Source: Christensenella sp. UBA1750 (GTDB taxonomy: Bacteria; Bacillota; Clostridia; Christensenellales; UBA1750). From it: a stretch of 38,400 nt of DNA. Under the pieces are notes generated by a model. The model was given only the letters and a program-made list of their open reading frames with translations, searched no databases and was not told the origin of the DNA. Position 1 is the stretch's first letter; each line of letters opens with the position of its first letter. Positions 22,464 to 30,976 of the stretch are shown here, one piece after another. The position numbers and the translations under genes were made by a program. The stretch lies in NCBI GenBank assembly GCA_002315655.1, contig DCHO01000073.1:1-38400 (forward strand), in the 5' to 3' direction.

Positions 22464-25298
22464 TTAGTCCTCCCCCAGCTTCAAGGCTGTTGCGATCTTC
22501 ATGCGGGAAATGAGAAGCCCCAAAATGACCAGGCAGAGCACCATGACTGCGCCCACAATGGCCAGCAGCCGCAGGTTGTCGGTCATGGACATGACGACTT
22601 TGAGCGGCACGACCTGATCGGTGGTGGAGTAGGCGATCTGAATGAGCGGCACAAAGAGGAAGGAGGCCGCCGCGCCGATGCCGAAGCCGGAGACGATGGA
22701 CAGGCCGGAGATGAACACCTGCTCATTGATGAGCATTCCGATGATCTCCCGCATACTCATGCCCATGGCGCGGAAAATGCCCATTTGCAGCTCTCTTTGC
22801 CGGATGGAAAGGATCCAGTAGATGAGGAAGCCCACGGAGCACAGAATCAGCGTGACGATGAAGCCCACGGTCAGGATGCCGTTGGTGCCCTGATAGACCG
22901 GCTCATTTTTGATGGTGATGAGCTGTGCCTTTGCGTCGGTGAAGTGGTGCAGTTTTTTGCCGGATGTACTGATGTAATCGTAGATGAACTGCGTGGAATT
23001 GTCGCCGGTCTTCATCCAGATTTCATAGGGCGTGACGCCGAAGGTGGACTGTACCTGCGATAAGTGCGCCACGATCAAGTAGGAATCGGTGTCGCGGTAG
23101 ATGCCGTCGGAGCCCTTGGTGGTGACGACGGAAGCGTAGGTGGGGAAATAGGGGACAAAGCCGTAAATAACACCGCGGATGGTGTCGCCGTCGGCATTGC
23201 GGAAGGAAATGATGTCGCCCAGATCGTAGCCGTAATCGCTCTCGAAGTTCTCCGAAACCAGCACCGCCTTTGCGTTTGAGGAGATGGCGTTTAAGTAATT
23301 GTACCAGTGGACGGGCAGCAGGTCGTTGTCAAACCAGGCGGTCTCGCCAAACTCATTCGTGTTGATGCCAAGGAGCCGCACGGATTTTAAGAACCCGGTG
23401 GAGGGCAGATTTACCGTGACGGTGGTGTTCAGTACCTTGGTGATGCTCTGCACCTCGGGCAGCAGGGTGTAGTTGTCATAGTCCGGCTCGGTGTAGGCGA
23501 TCTCCGCATCGGTCTCACCCGTGGCGGCGAGGTGTGCGGAATTGTCTGCCCAGGCCTCCTGGAAGACGATGTCCGCCCCTGCACTGTAGCGAGTACTCCG
23601 CTCCGCGTTGTCCCCGATGGTGCGGGCGGCGGTGGCGTTGAACAGCCCCAGCGCGATGGTGAACATGAGGAAGATCATGATGAAGCCCTGTGAGCCCTTG
23701 GTGCGGATGACCTGCAGAAAAGAGGCAAAGAGGGCGGGCGACCAGAAACGCTTGCCGATGAGGTAAATGAGGTGGGTCAGATACGGCAGCAGACGCACCA
23801 TGAGCAGCCCTGCGCCGATGATGAACAGCGTGGCGGAGAGATAGAGCAGGGGGTCTAACTGCTGGCCTTCCAGCACCTGCTGATAGAGCAGCTCTTTCTG
23901 CCGGTTAAAGGAATAATAGCCGTAGACCGAAACGCCCAGCAGCAGCACGTCCAGCCCCATTTTCTGCCACCAGGGCATTTTTCTGCTGCCGCGCTTACTG
24001 CGTTTCTGCGCCACAATGGTAGTCTTGGAGACGGAAATGACGGGCAGCACCATGGTGAGGATGGAAATGACGGCCGCGACAACGCCGTACAGAATCACTT
24101 CAAGGTCGATTTTCGCGGGCAGCGCGGTGCGGGAGACAAATTCGAGGAAGGCGTTGGCACTCCCTATCATCTGGCACAGGAACAGAGACAACGGAATGCC
24201 GCCCGCAAGGGAGAGTACGGCGATCACAAGGCTTTGCACAAGATAGATGAGGATAATCTGCCCGCGCCCCGCGCCGCGGGATTTGAGAACTGCAATCTCG
24301 CTTTCCTCCATTTCGATGAGCTGGCGGGAGACCATGAAAATGAACACGATGAGCAGCGCAAAAATGGGGATCTCCAGCACCGTGATGGTGACGCGCACCC
24401 GCTTTTCGGAGACCAGGAAGGCGGTAAGCGGCTTTTCAAAGGCGGTCTGGGCGTTGCACTCCTTGTTGGCGGAGAAGGTTTCGGAGAGGGACTGCGCAAG
24501 CTCGATATAATGCGGTGCATCGACGACCTTCATCTGGGTGTAGTCCAGCAGCGCATACCAGGTGCTTTTCAGGGGAAATTCCTGCTGCGCAATATCGTCC
24601 GCCACAAAGAGGGACTTGAACAGTTCTTCATCCATCAGCATGGACGCGGAGTAGCCCGAGGGGCTCTGCACCCAGTAGGCATCGTTCTGCTCCTTTTCGG
24701 AGAAAACGCCCGCGATGCGCACGTTGAGGCTTTTGCCGTCCTTGTCGGTATAATCCTTGAGCGTCAGGGTCTCGCCAATCAGCAGATCCATGTTGAGCAG
24801 ACCTTTTTCGCTGACAATCACGTCGATGGTGTGATCGTGGATTTCGGAGGAATACAGATCGCCCGAAACGATCACGGAATGATCTTTCAGGTCTGACAGG
24901 TAGCCTAAATTGATGTGTTTTTCCTGCGCCGCTTCTTCCCGCTGTTCGTTGGAGACCATCTTGACATTGGGAATCATCACCCTGTCGATCATCATATACA
25001 GAGGAACCGAGGAGGCTTCATCCAGGCTGTGCGCCGCTTTCTCGGCTGCGGCGTAGTTCTCCTGATTGATGACGACGTTTCGGGTCTTGTTCATGGTGGC
25101 GGATAGGGTCACGGTACCGGGATAGATGTTGTCCTCCGTCATGACAGAGGACAGCGTGGAAAGCATCGACTTTTGCAGTACAGCCTTGACATACATCGGC
25201 CCCACGCAGGCGATGGCAATCATCAGGATATTGCCGATGAGCAGGGAGAGCATCATCCATTTTTTAGCGCGAATCTTGCGCAGCACAAAGCGCAGCAT
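22464..25298 (-). CDS. large FtsX-like ABC transporter permease
   Basis: 944 residues. One N-terminal membrane helix (about 16-38) and a large extracytoplasmic domain are followed by a first FtsX core of three helices near 305-440 (including a conserved AVLKSRGAGRGQI coupling segment), three more helices in the middle (about 450-575), a second extracytoplasmic domain, and a second FtsX core at the C-terminus (about 805-935, IFRAMGMSMREIIGML coupling segment). This is the ten-helix layout of large single-chain MacB/LolC-type permeases, which move substrates by mechanotransmission rather than through a channel. The substrate is unknown. Coupled to both ATPases downstream. Confidence 0.9.
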   Translation of the reverse strand: MLRFVLRKIRAKKWMMLSLLIGNILMIAIACVGPMYVKAVLQKSMLSTLSSVMTEDNIYPGTVTLSATMNKTRNVVINQENYAAAEKAAHSLDEASSVPLYMMIDRVMIPNVKMVSNEQREEAAQEKHINLGYLSDLKDHSVIVSGDLYSSEIHDHTIDVIVSEKGLLNMDLLIGETLTLKDYTDKDGKSLNVRIAGVFSEKEQNDAYWVQSPSGYSASMLMDEELFKSLFVADDIAQQEFPLKSTWYALLDYTQMKVVDAPHYIELAQSLSETFSANKECNAQTAFEKPLTAFLVSEKRVRVTITVLEIPIFALLIVFIFMVSRQLIEMEESEIAVLKSRGAGRGQIILIYLVQSLVIAVLSLAGGIPLSLFLCQMIGSANAFLEFVSRTALPAKIDLEVILYGVVAAVISILTMVLPVISVSKTTIVAQKRSKRGSRKMPWWQKMGLDVLLLGVSVYGYYSFNRQKELLYQQVLEGQQLDPLLYLSATLFIIGAGLLMVRLLPYLTHLIYLIGKRFWSPALFASFLQVIRTKGSQGFIMIFLMFTIALGLFNATAARTIGDNAERSTRYSAGADIVFQEAWADNSAHLAATGETDAEIAYTEPDYDNYTLLPEVQSITKVLNTTVTVNLPSTGFLKSVRLLGINTNEFGETAWFDNDLLPVHWYNYLNAISSNAKAVLVSENFESDYGYDLGDIISFRNADGDTIRGVIYGFVPYFPTYASVVTTKGSDGIYRDTDSYLIVAHLSQVQSTFGVTPYEIWMKTGDNSTQFIYDYISTSGKKLHHFTDAKAQLITIKNEPVYQGTNGILTVGFIVTLILCSVGFLIYWILSIRQRELQMGIFRAMGMSMREIIGMLINEQVFISGLSIVSGFGIGAAASFLFVPLIQIAYSTTDQVVPLKVVMSMTDNLRLLAIVGAVMVLCLVILGLLISRMKIATALKLGED

Positions 25299-25316
25299 TG
25301 TTTATGCCCTCCTTCC

Positions 25317-26459
25317 TTAATTTAAGGTCACGGTGTCGCCGTCGGATAAGCCGGATAAGATCATCACGTTCTTGCCGTTGGATAAGCCCGTCTGCACATA
25401 GGTAAAGTGCGGGACGCCGTTTTGCATCACATAAACATAGGACACGTTGTTGCGGTAGGCCAGTGCCTCCTTCGGGATGCTGAGTACATCGGGAACGGAA
25501 ATATCCGTGGCGGTCATGGGGATGGACTTGCCGCGCACCGACTCGGTGATGCCCTGCAGCATGGCAATGTTCTGTGTATCCAAAGGGGCGATCAGTGCGC
25601 CGCCGAAATCGTACTTGTCAGGCAGCAGCGCATCGCAGGAGACCACAACGCCGGAAACCTCCGCCTTCTGCGGGCCGTAGGAGAAGGTGCCTGTCAGTGT
25701 CTGTCCGTAGCGCAGGGTGCCGGAGAAGGTGTCCACGGCGTACAGCAGCACCTGGGTGGGGTCATAAAGGCTCACGATATGCTGTCCCCTGTAACACAGG
25801 GTTCCGGGGGAAATGTAATCCACGGAGGAAATAACGCCGTCCTTGGGGCTGACGACAATCAGCTCCTCCTCGGCTTCCTCAATGTCTTCCAGCTCGCTTT
25901 TCAGGTCGCGCATCTGCTTGTCCGCGCGGAAAGCGGCCTGTTCCTTCTGCAGCAGGAGCTTGTCGATCTTCATTTGCAGGATGGTCTCGTTTATCACGGT
26001 GCGGTTGTACTGAAATTCTTCGGCCAGCAGCTCGTCCAGCTGCTCCTGCAATTCCGCGATGCTCTTGTCGTAAGCGGCCAAGGTGTCGGACAGCTCTGTC
26101 TGAATCTGCTTGACGGACAGCTCGATCTCGGTTCTGCGGACGTTGGTGCCGCTGCCGGAGAAGACCGCCAGCACATCACCCTTTTGAACCTTCTGCCCGA
26201 TGGTGACTTTGCTTTCCACAAAGGTTGCGCTGTCGGCTTCCAGATAGACCTCCTTTGTGGAGAGGAAAACGATCTGTGCCGAGGCGGTGAAGCTGTGCTC
26301 CAGATCCGAGACCGTGGCCTTGGCGGTGGCAGTGGAGGAAACGGGGGCGGTCGCTTCGCCGGTATAGATCTTTGCCTCCGAGGAGGAAGCGGTTGTGCAG
26401 CCCGAAAGCAGGCACACGCAAAGCATCAGCGCGAGGAAGGCAGTGTCTTTACGGAACAT
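25317..26459 (-). CDS. HlyD/MacA-like adaptor lipoprotein (third of three)
   Basis: 380 residues from ATG 26459, which has GGAG 9 bases upstream; the ATG at 26468 lies too close to the same site. Signal peptide with lipobox LLSGC predicts a lipid-anchored protein on the outer face of the membrane. A barrel-sandwich (lipoyl-like) half (KVTIGQKVQKGDVLAVFSG), a coiled coil of about 100 residues (ELSVKQIQTELSDTLAAYD onward), the second half (SPKDGVISSVDYISPGTLCY) and a membrane-proximal domain ending in SGLSDGDTVTLN follow the RND/MacA adaptor plan. It overlaps the previous gene by 11 bases. Presumably partners the permease's outer domain. Confidence 0.85.
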   Translation of the reverse strand: MFRKDTAFLALMLCVCLLSGCTTASSSEAKIYTGEATAPVSSTATAKATVSDLEHSFTASAQIVFLSTKEVYLEADSATFVESKVTIGQKVQKGDVLAVFSGSGTNVRRTEIELSVKQIQTELSDTLAAYDKSIAELQEQLDELLAEEFQYNRTVINETILQMKIDKLLLQKEQAAFRADKQMRDLKSELEDIEEAEEELIVVSPKDGVISSVDYISPGTLCYRGQHIVSLYDPTQVLLYAVDTFSGTLRYGQTLTGTFSYGPQKAEVSGVVVSCDALLPDKYDFGGALIAPLDTQNIAMLQGITESVRGKSIPMTATDISVPDVLSIPKEALAYRNNVSYVYVMQNGVPHFTYVQTGLSNGKNVMILSGLSDGDTVTLN

Positions 26460-27519
26460 ACACGACATCTCCTTCCTGCAGGCCGGATGTGATCTCCACG
26501 GCGGTGGAGAGCTTTTTCCCGAGGGTCACTGTGACCTTTTCCTTGCCGGAATCGGTCTTTTTGTAGACGAAGGATTCCGTCGCGTCGTGATAGATGGCGT
26601 TGGGCGGCAGCCACAGCACGTTTTTGTGCAGGTTGGTGGTGACCATCAGATAAACGTAATCGCCGACAGCCGTTCCGGCAGGCAATTCACCGTTTACGGT
26701 AAACTCGGTAAAGACCTCGCTGCCGGCGGAGCGCTTGGCGATGACCTCACTTTCGTCCTGGGGAACGGGGGTGACGGAGACGACCTGGGTTCCGATGCGC
26801 GCCTGAATCTGCGCGGCGTATTCCAGCAAGGAGGGGGTCAAGTATTCGCCCCGCAGCACAAGGTTGTCATCCTCCGCGATGATGCAGGCAATCTCGCCCG
26901 CATAGAGGTTTTCCTCCGTGACGGTATATACGACCGTGCCCGCAACCGGCGCGTAAATGACGGATTTATCCATGATTTCTTCCAGCTCGGCGATCTGCTG
27001 ATCGAGCGCGCTCATTTGCAGATTCTGGGTGGCAACGGTCTGTGCGTAGGCCGATTGCAGGGAGGCAAGCTCGTTCTGCTTTTTCTCTTCCTTTTCGCCG
27101 CCGGATTTGTAGTCGCGGTTTTCCATTTCGTATTTGCACAGGTCAATGTCCATCTGCATGAGTGCTAAGGTATATTCGTTGTCGGTTTGGTTGTAATCCC
27201 GCTCTTTTTTCAGGGAAGCCAACTGTTTTTCGGTGTTTTCCACATCGTAGGTCAGAAGCACATCCCCGATTTCGACCTTTGTGCCGATGGGAATGACGGT
27301 TTCGCCCACCGTGCCGGAGACTTCCAGCGTTATCTCATGCACCTGCGGGGCAACGGAATAATCGTAACCCGCGATCTCGCAGATGTCGCCGCGGGTAACT
27401 GTGGCGGTGTCCTGCTGGGCGCCCACCGGGACAAGCAGCTCGGGAACCTCCGCATTTTCTGCGCAGCCGGAGAGCACGCAGAGGAGAACGATGAGCAAAA
27501 GGCAGATGATCTTTCTCAT
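26449..27519 (-). CDS. HlyD/MacA-like adaptor lipoprotein (second of three)
   Basis: 356 residues. Signal peptide with lipobox VLSGC. The order is lipoyl-like half (IPIGTKVEIGDVLLTYD), a coiled coil rich in Lys, Glu and Gln (about 95-170), second lipoyl half (YAPVAGTVVYTVTEENLYAG), beta-barrel and C-terminal domain (ITSGLQEGDVVYVP). It starts 12 bases after the first adaptor's stop and overlaps the third. Sequence similarity to its two neighbours is limited to fold-level motifs, so the three are not recent duplicates. Confidence 0.85.
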   Translation of the reverse strand: MRKIICLLLIVLLCVLSGCAENAEVPELLVPVGAQQDTATVTRGDICEIAGYDYSVAPQVHEITLEVSGTVGETVIPIGTKVEIGDVLLTYDVENTEKQLASLKKERDYNQTDNEYTLALMQMDIDLCKYEMENRDYKSGGEKEEKKQNELASLQSAYAQTVATQNLQMSALDQQIAELEEIMDKSVIYAPVAGTVVYTVTEENLYAGEIACIIAEDDNLVLRGEYLTPSLLEYAAQIQARIGTQVVSVTPVPQDESEVIAKRSAGSEVFTEFTVNGELPAGTAVGDYVYLMVTTNLHKNVLWLPPNAIYHDATESFVYKKTDSGKEKVTVTLGKKLSTAVEITSGLQEGDVVYVP

Positions 27520-27531
27520 GATTTCCCCTCC

Positions 27532-28611
27532 TTACTGCAAAATGACGGGCTGCCCTTCGGTGAGCCCGGATACGATCTCGATATCGGAGCCGTTTGTGTA
27601 GCCGGTTACGACCTCCTGCAGGGTGCGGATGCCGTTTTCGTTTTCCACAAAGACATAGGACTTGCCGTTCATGATGGAAACGGCGCTTTTTTTGACGTAA
27701 AGAACGTCATCCTTGCGGGAGAGCTCTAAGGTCAGCGAGCCGGAATCGCCGTTGGAAAGCTCGGTCACTTCTTCCGTGCAGCGCAGGAAGACTTTCTTTT
27801 TGACATCATCTTCCGCAACGCCCGCTTCCCTGGCGGAAATGATCACGCAGGGATAGTCGATGCCGTTGATCGTGACGGACAATTCACGGCCCTCTGGGAA
27901 CTGCTCCGCTGTTCCGGATTCCAGCACCAGCATGGCGGAGTCCGTGTCGGAGACGGTGGCGACGATCTCGGTTAAGGAGCTGACGTCGCCGGACTTTATG
28001 GTTTTCAGCTGAATGACCGTGCCGGAAATGCCGGCGATGAGCTGCCGCTTTTTCAGTTCCTCCCGTGCGGAAGCGAGGACTTCCCGCTGGACGGTGATGG
28101 CGTCCTGCTTTTTCTCGATGGCGCGGGTGTAGGAGAGAAGATGCTCCTCCATGGTGTCCATCTTTTCCAGCTCTTCTTCCTCTAAATTGCGGGTCTGCAA
28201 TTCGTAATCCCGCCGCGCTTCCTCTTTCTGTTCCAGCAGGCGGCTGTATTCCAGTTCAAGCAAAGAGAGCTTACTTTCGGCGGACCGCACGGCCTTTTCC
28301 TGGCTTTCGCATTCCAGCGTCATGAGAACATCCCCGCGCTTTACGGTGTCGCCCAGCGCGATCTTCACCTCGTCAATGCGGACGCCGGCCAGCGTGAACC
28401 TGAGCATCTCGGTTTTGACGGACTTGTAGGTCACGTCGTAGGTTTGTTTCTTATAAAGGTCGCCGCGCTGCACATAGGTGTAGGTGAACTCGCTCTTTTC
28501 GCTGCTCACCGTAGGCATGGTGGGCAGCTCCGCTTCCTTTGGCAGCAGCGCGCAGCCCGAAAGCATCAGGGTCAAAGACAGGACGCATAAGGTGATTCTG
28601 AAAAATCTCAT
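27532..28611 (-). CDS. HlyD/MacA-like adaptor lipoprotein (first of three)
   Basis: 359 residues from ATG 28611, supported by GGAAGG 9 bases upstream; an in-frame TTG at 28632 is less likely. Signal peptide with lipobox LMLSGC. Same layout as the other two: KIALGDTVKRGDVLMTLE lipoyl half, a charged coiled coil (about 110-185), IAGISGTVIQLKTIKSGDV second half and the ending VSGLTEGQPVILQ. First gene of a six-gene operon running 28611 to 20890, with overlaps or gaps of at most 18 bases throughout. Confidence 0.85.
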   Translation of the reverse strand: MRFFRITLCVLSLTLMLSGCALLPKEAELPTMPTVSSEKSEFTYTYVQRGDLYKKQTYDVTYKSVKTEMLRFTLAGVRIDEVKIALGDTVKRGDVLMTLECESQEKAVRSAESKLSLLELEYSRLLEQKEEARRDYELQTRNLEEEELEKMDTMEEHLLSYTRAIEKKQDAITVQREVLASAREELKKRQLIAGISGTVIQLKTIKSGDVSSLTEIVATVSDTDSAMLVLESGTAEQFPEGRELSVTINGIDYPCVIISAREAGVAEDDVKKKVFLRCTEEVTELSNGDSGSLTLELSRKDDVLYVKKSAVSIMNGKSYVFVENENGIRTLQEVVTGYTNGSDIEIVSGLTEGQPVILQ

Positions 28612-28648
28612 GTGTTTTTGCCTTCCGGTCAAATTAAATATTGAGCTT

Positions 28649-28657
28649 ATTATAACA
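28649..28657 (-). promoter_or_regulatory. extended -10 promoter of the ABC export operon
   Basis: Minus-strand TGTTATAAT (28649-28657) is a TGnTATAAT extended -10 box. The -35 region at 17 bp is poor (TCGCTA), as is usual for extended -10 promoters. It lies about 37 bases before the first adaptor start. Confidence 0.6.
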
Positions 28658-28702
28658 TAAACTAAATGAAATAGCGAGAAATTTTATCGTCTTTTTTACC
28701 TC

Positions 28703-28731
28703 TTGCGAAAAATGGATTCCTTTTCTATAAT
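28703..28731 (+). promoter_or_regulatory. promoter of the rhamnosidase operon
   Basis: TTGCGA (28703-28708), 17-bp spacer, TATAAT (28726-28731); AAGGAG at 28757-28762 is the ribosome binding site. Confidence 0.75.
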
Positions 28732-28770
28732 AGAGGAAAGAAAACCGATTATGAAAAAGGAGCGGAATTT

Positions 28771-30948
28771 ATGAAAACATACATTCATCAGGCGGAATTT
28801 ATCGCCGCGCCTAAGGCCATCGGCACCACCGTGCCCTGCTTTTCCAGAAAGCTGACCGTAAAGGACGATCAGGAGATCGCAAAGGCGACGCTGCAGATCT
28901 CCGCGCTGGGCGTTTATGAGGCCGAAATCGACGGCAACCGGGTGGGGCAGTTCCGTTTCGCCCCCGGCTGGACGGAGTACGGCAAACGGGTGCAGTACCA
29001 GACCTACGATGTGACGGGGCTGGTGCATCAGGAAAGCGTGCTTTCCGTGCTGCTGGGCGACGGCTGGTACGCCGGGCGCATCGGGCGGGACGGCGAGAGG
29101 GACCCCGAAAAGATTCCCTGCATCATCGCCGCGCTCATCGTGGAATACGCCGACGGCACCACCCAGACCGTGCTTACCGATTCCTCCTGGCAGGTGCTCA
29201 CTACGCCCATCCTGTTCTCCTGTATGTTCGACGGCGAGACCGTGGACTTTACACGCGAATTGGAAAACTTAGGCAACGCCGTGGTGCTGGAACGCGATCA
29301 CGACCTGCTCATCCCGCAGGAGGGCGAGGAGATCCGGGAAATCATGACATTGTCCCCCGTGGAGGAGATCATCACCCCCAAGGGCGAAAGGGTGCTGGAT
29401 TTCGGGCAGAACTTGACCGGCACGATCTCTGTGTGCTTATCCGGCAAGCGCGGGGAAATGCTGGAGGTTTCCTTCGCCGAGGTGCTGGACAAGGACGGCA
29501 ACTTCTATAACGACAACTACCGTTCCGCAAAGAACAAGATTTTCGTCACCTGCCCCGGCGAGACGGTGAACTATTCCCCCGTTTTCGCCTTCCAGGGCTT
29601 CCGCTATATCCGCTTGGATCAGTGCCCCGCCGAAACCGCTGCGCAGGACTTTGCCGCCGTGGTCATCCATTCCGACATGGAGCGCACGGGCGATTTTGCC
29701 TGCGGCGTGGAACCGGTCAACAAACTGTATTCCAACATTGTGTGGGGGCAGCGGGACAATTTCCTGGATGTGCCCACCGACTGCCCCCAGCGCGACGAGC
29801 GCAAGGGTTGGCTGGGGGATGCGCAGGTCTTTTGCCGCACCGCGAGCTACAATTTCAAGGTGGACAAATTCTTCCGCAAATGGCTGCACGATCTGGCACT
29901 GGCGCAGGATGCGCAGGGCAGAATGCCGCACATCGTTCCCAACGCCTTCTCCGGCGAATTGAACCCCTCCGCCGCCTGGGCGGACGCCGCCACCATCATT
30001 CCTTTGCAGATGTATATGACCTACGGCGATCCGCAGTTCCTCATCGACCAATACGACTGCGCCAAGGCGTTTGTGGATTATGTCCATAAGGCGGGGCATG
30101 AGGAGTATCTCTGGCTGGACGGCACGCATTTCGGGGACTGGCTGGGGCTGGACGCGCCCTACGGCAGCTACAAGGGCAGCACCGATGAAGGGCTCATCGC
30201 CAGCGCATATTTTGCCTTATCCACCATGAATCTGGTGAAGATCGGCAGTGCCATGGGCAAGGATATGTCCGTCTATCGGAATCTTTATGAAAATATCATT
30301 GAAAAGTGGAATGAGACCTATGTGACGGGTGAAGGGTGTTTGCTGGGCGACACCCAAACCGCCTATGCGCTGGCGCTGGTGTTCGAGCTTGTCGAAAATA
30401 AGCAGCCCTTTGCCGACCGGCTTGCCGCGCTGGTCAAAGAGAACGGAAACAAATTAAAGACTGGCTTTGTGGGCACGCCGTATCTGCTCAAAGCCTTGTC
30501 CGACAACGGCTACACCGATGTGGCCTATTCCCTGCTGCTGCAAACCGAGTTCCCCTCGTGGCTCTACCCCGTGACCAAGGGCGCGACCACCATCTGGGAG
30601 CACTGGGACGGCATCCGCCCCGACGGCTCCATGTGGTCTACCGACATGAACTCCTACAACCACTACGCCTACGGCGCGGTGTATGACTGGATTTTCGGCG
30701 AGGCACTGGGCATCGCGCCGGACTATGAGAACCCGGGCTTTAAGCACGTTTTCTTTACGCCTCATCCCGACAAGCGGCTGGGTTTTGCAAGGGCTTCCCT
30801 GAAAACCAAGTACGGTCTTGTCGCCGCCGCGTGGCATTACGAGGGCGATGTTGTCCGCTACGAGTTCACCGTGCCCGCCTCCTGCACCGCCACCGTGACT
30901 ATTGACGGGAAATCCTTCCCCTTGGGTGCGGGAACCCACAGACTGTAA
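28771..30948 (+). CDS. alpha-L-rhamnosidase (GH78)
   Basis: 725 residues. An N-terminal beta-sandwich (KATLQISALGVYEAEIDGNR then VGQFRFAPGWTEYGKRVQYQ) and a second beta domain (LDFGQNLTGTI) precede the (alpha/alpha)6 barrel with the family signature DVPTDCPQRDERKGWLGD (333-350); Glu343 is the expected general acid. The second catalytic Glu is in TTIWEHWDG (near residue 610). A short C-terminal beta domain follows. The enzyme removes terminal alpha-L-rhamnose from plant glycosides or pectic side chains. No signal peptide, so it acts on imported substrate. It is somewhat shorter than many GH78 enzymes (about 850-1000 residues), lacking extra N-terminal modules. In operon with the GH36-like gene 28 bases downstream. 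Confidence 0.93.
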   Translation: MKTYIHQAEFIAAPKAIGTTVPCFSRKLTVKDDQEIAKATLQISALGVYEAEIDGNRVGQFRFAPGWTEYGKRVQYQTYDVTGLVHQESVLSVLLGDGWYAGRIGRDGERDPEKIPCIIAALIVEYADGTTQTVLTDSSWQVLTTPILFSCMFDGETVDFTRELENLGNAVVLERDHDLLIPQEGEEIREIMTLSPVEEIITPKGERVLDFGQNLTGTISVCLSGKRGEMLEVSFAEVLDKDGNFYNDNYRSAKNKIFVTCPGETVNYSPVFAFQGFRYIRLDQCPAETAAQDFAAVVIHSDMERTGDFACGVEPVNKLYSNIVWGQRDNFLDVPTDCPQRDERKGWLGDAQVFCRTASYNFKVDKFFRKWLHDLALAQDAQGRMPHIVPNAFSGELNPSAAWADAATIIPLQMYMTYGDPQFLIDQYDCAKAFVDYVHKAGHEEYLWLDGTHFGDWLGLDAPYGSYKGSTDEGLIASAYFALSTMNLVKIGSAMGKDMSVYRNLYENIIEKWNETYVTGEGCLLGDTQTAYALALVFELVENKQPFADRLAALVKENGNKLKTGFVGTPYLLKALSDNGYTDVAYSLLLQTEFPSWLYPVTKGATTIWEHWDGIRPDGSMWSTDMNSYNHYAYGAVYDWIFGEALGIAPDYENPGFKHVFFTPHPDKRLGFARASLKTKYGLVAAAWHYEGDVVRYEFTVPASCTATVTIDGKSFPLGAGTHRL

Positions 30949-30976
30949 GACACGTTACGACAGAAAGGACGTTTTT

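Noticed and set aside
30902..30976. Extended N-terminus of the GH36-like protein
   Set aside because: The extension overlaps the rhamnosidase gene and lacks a ribosome binding site; the ATG at 30977 has AGAAAGGA upstream.
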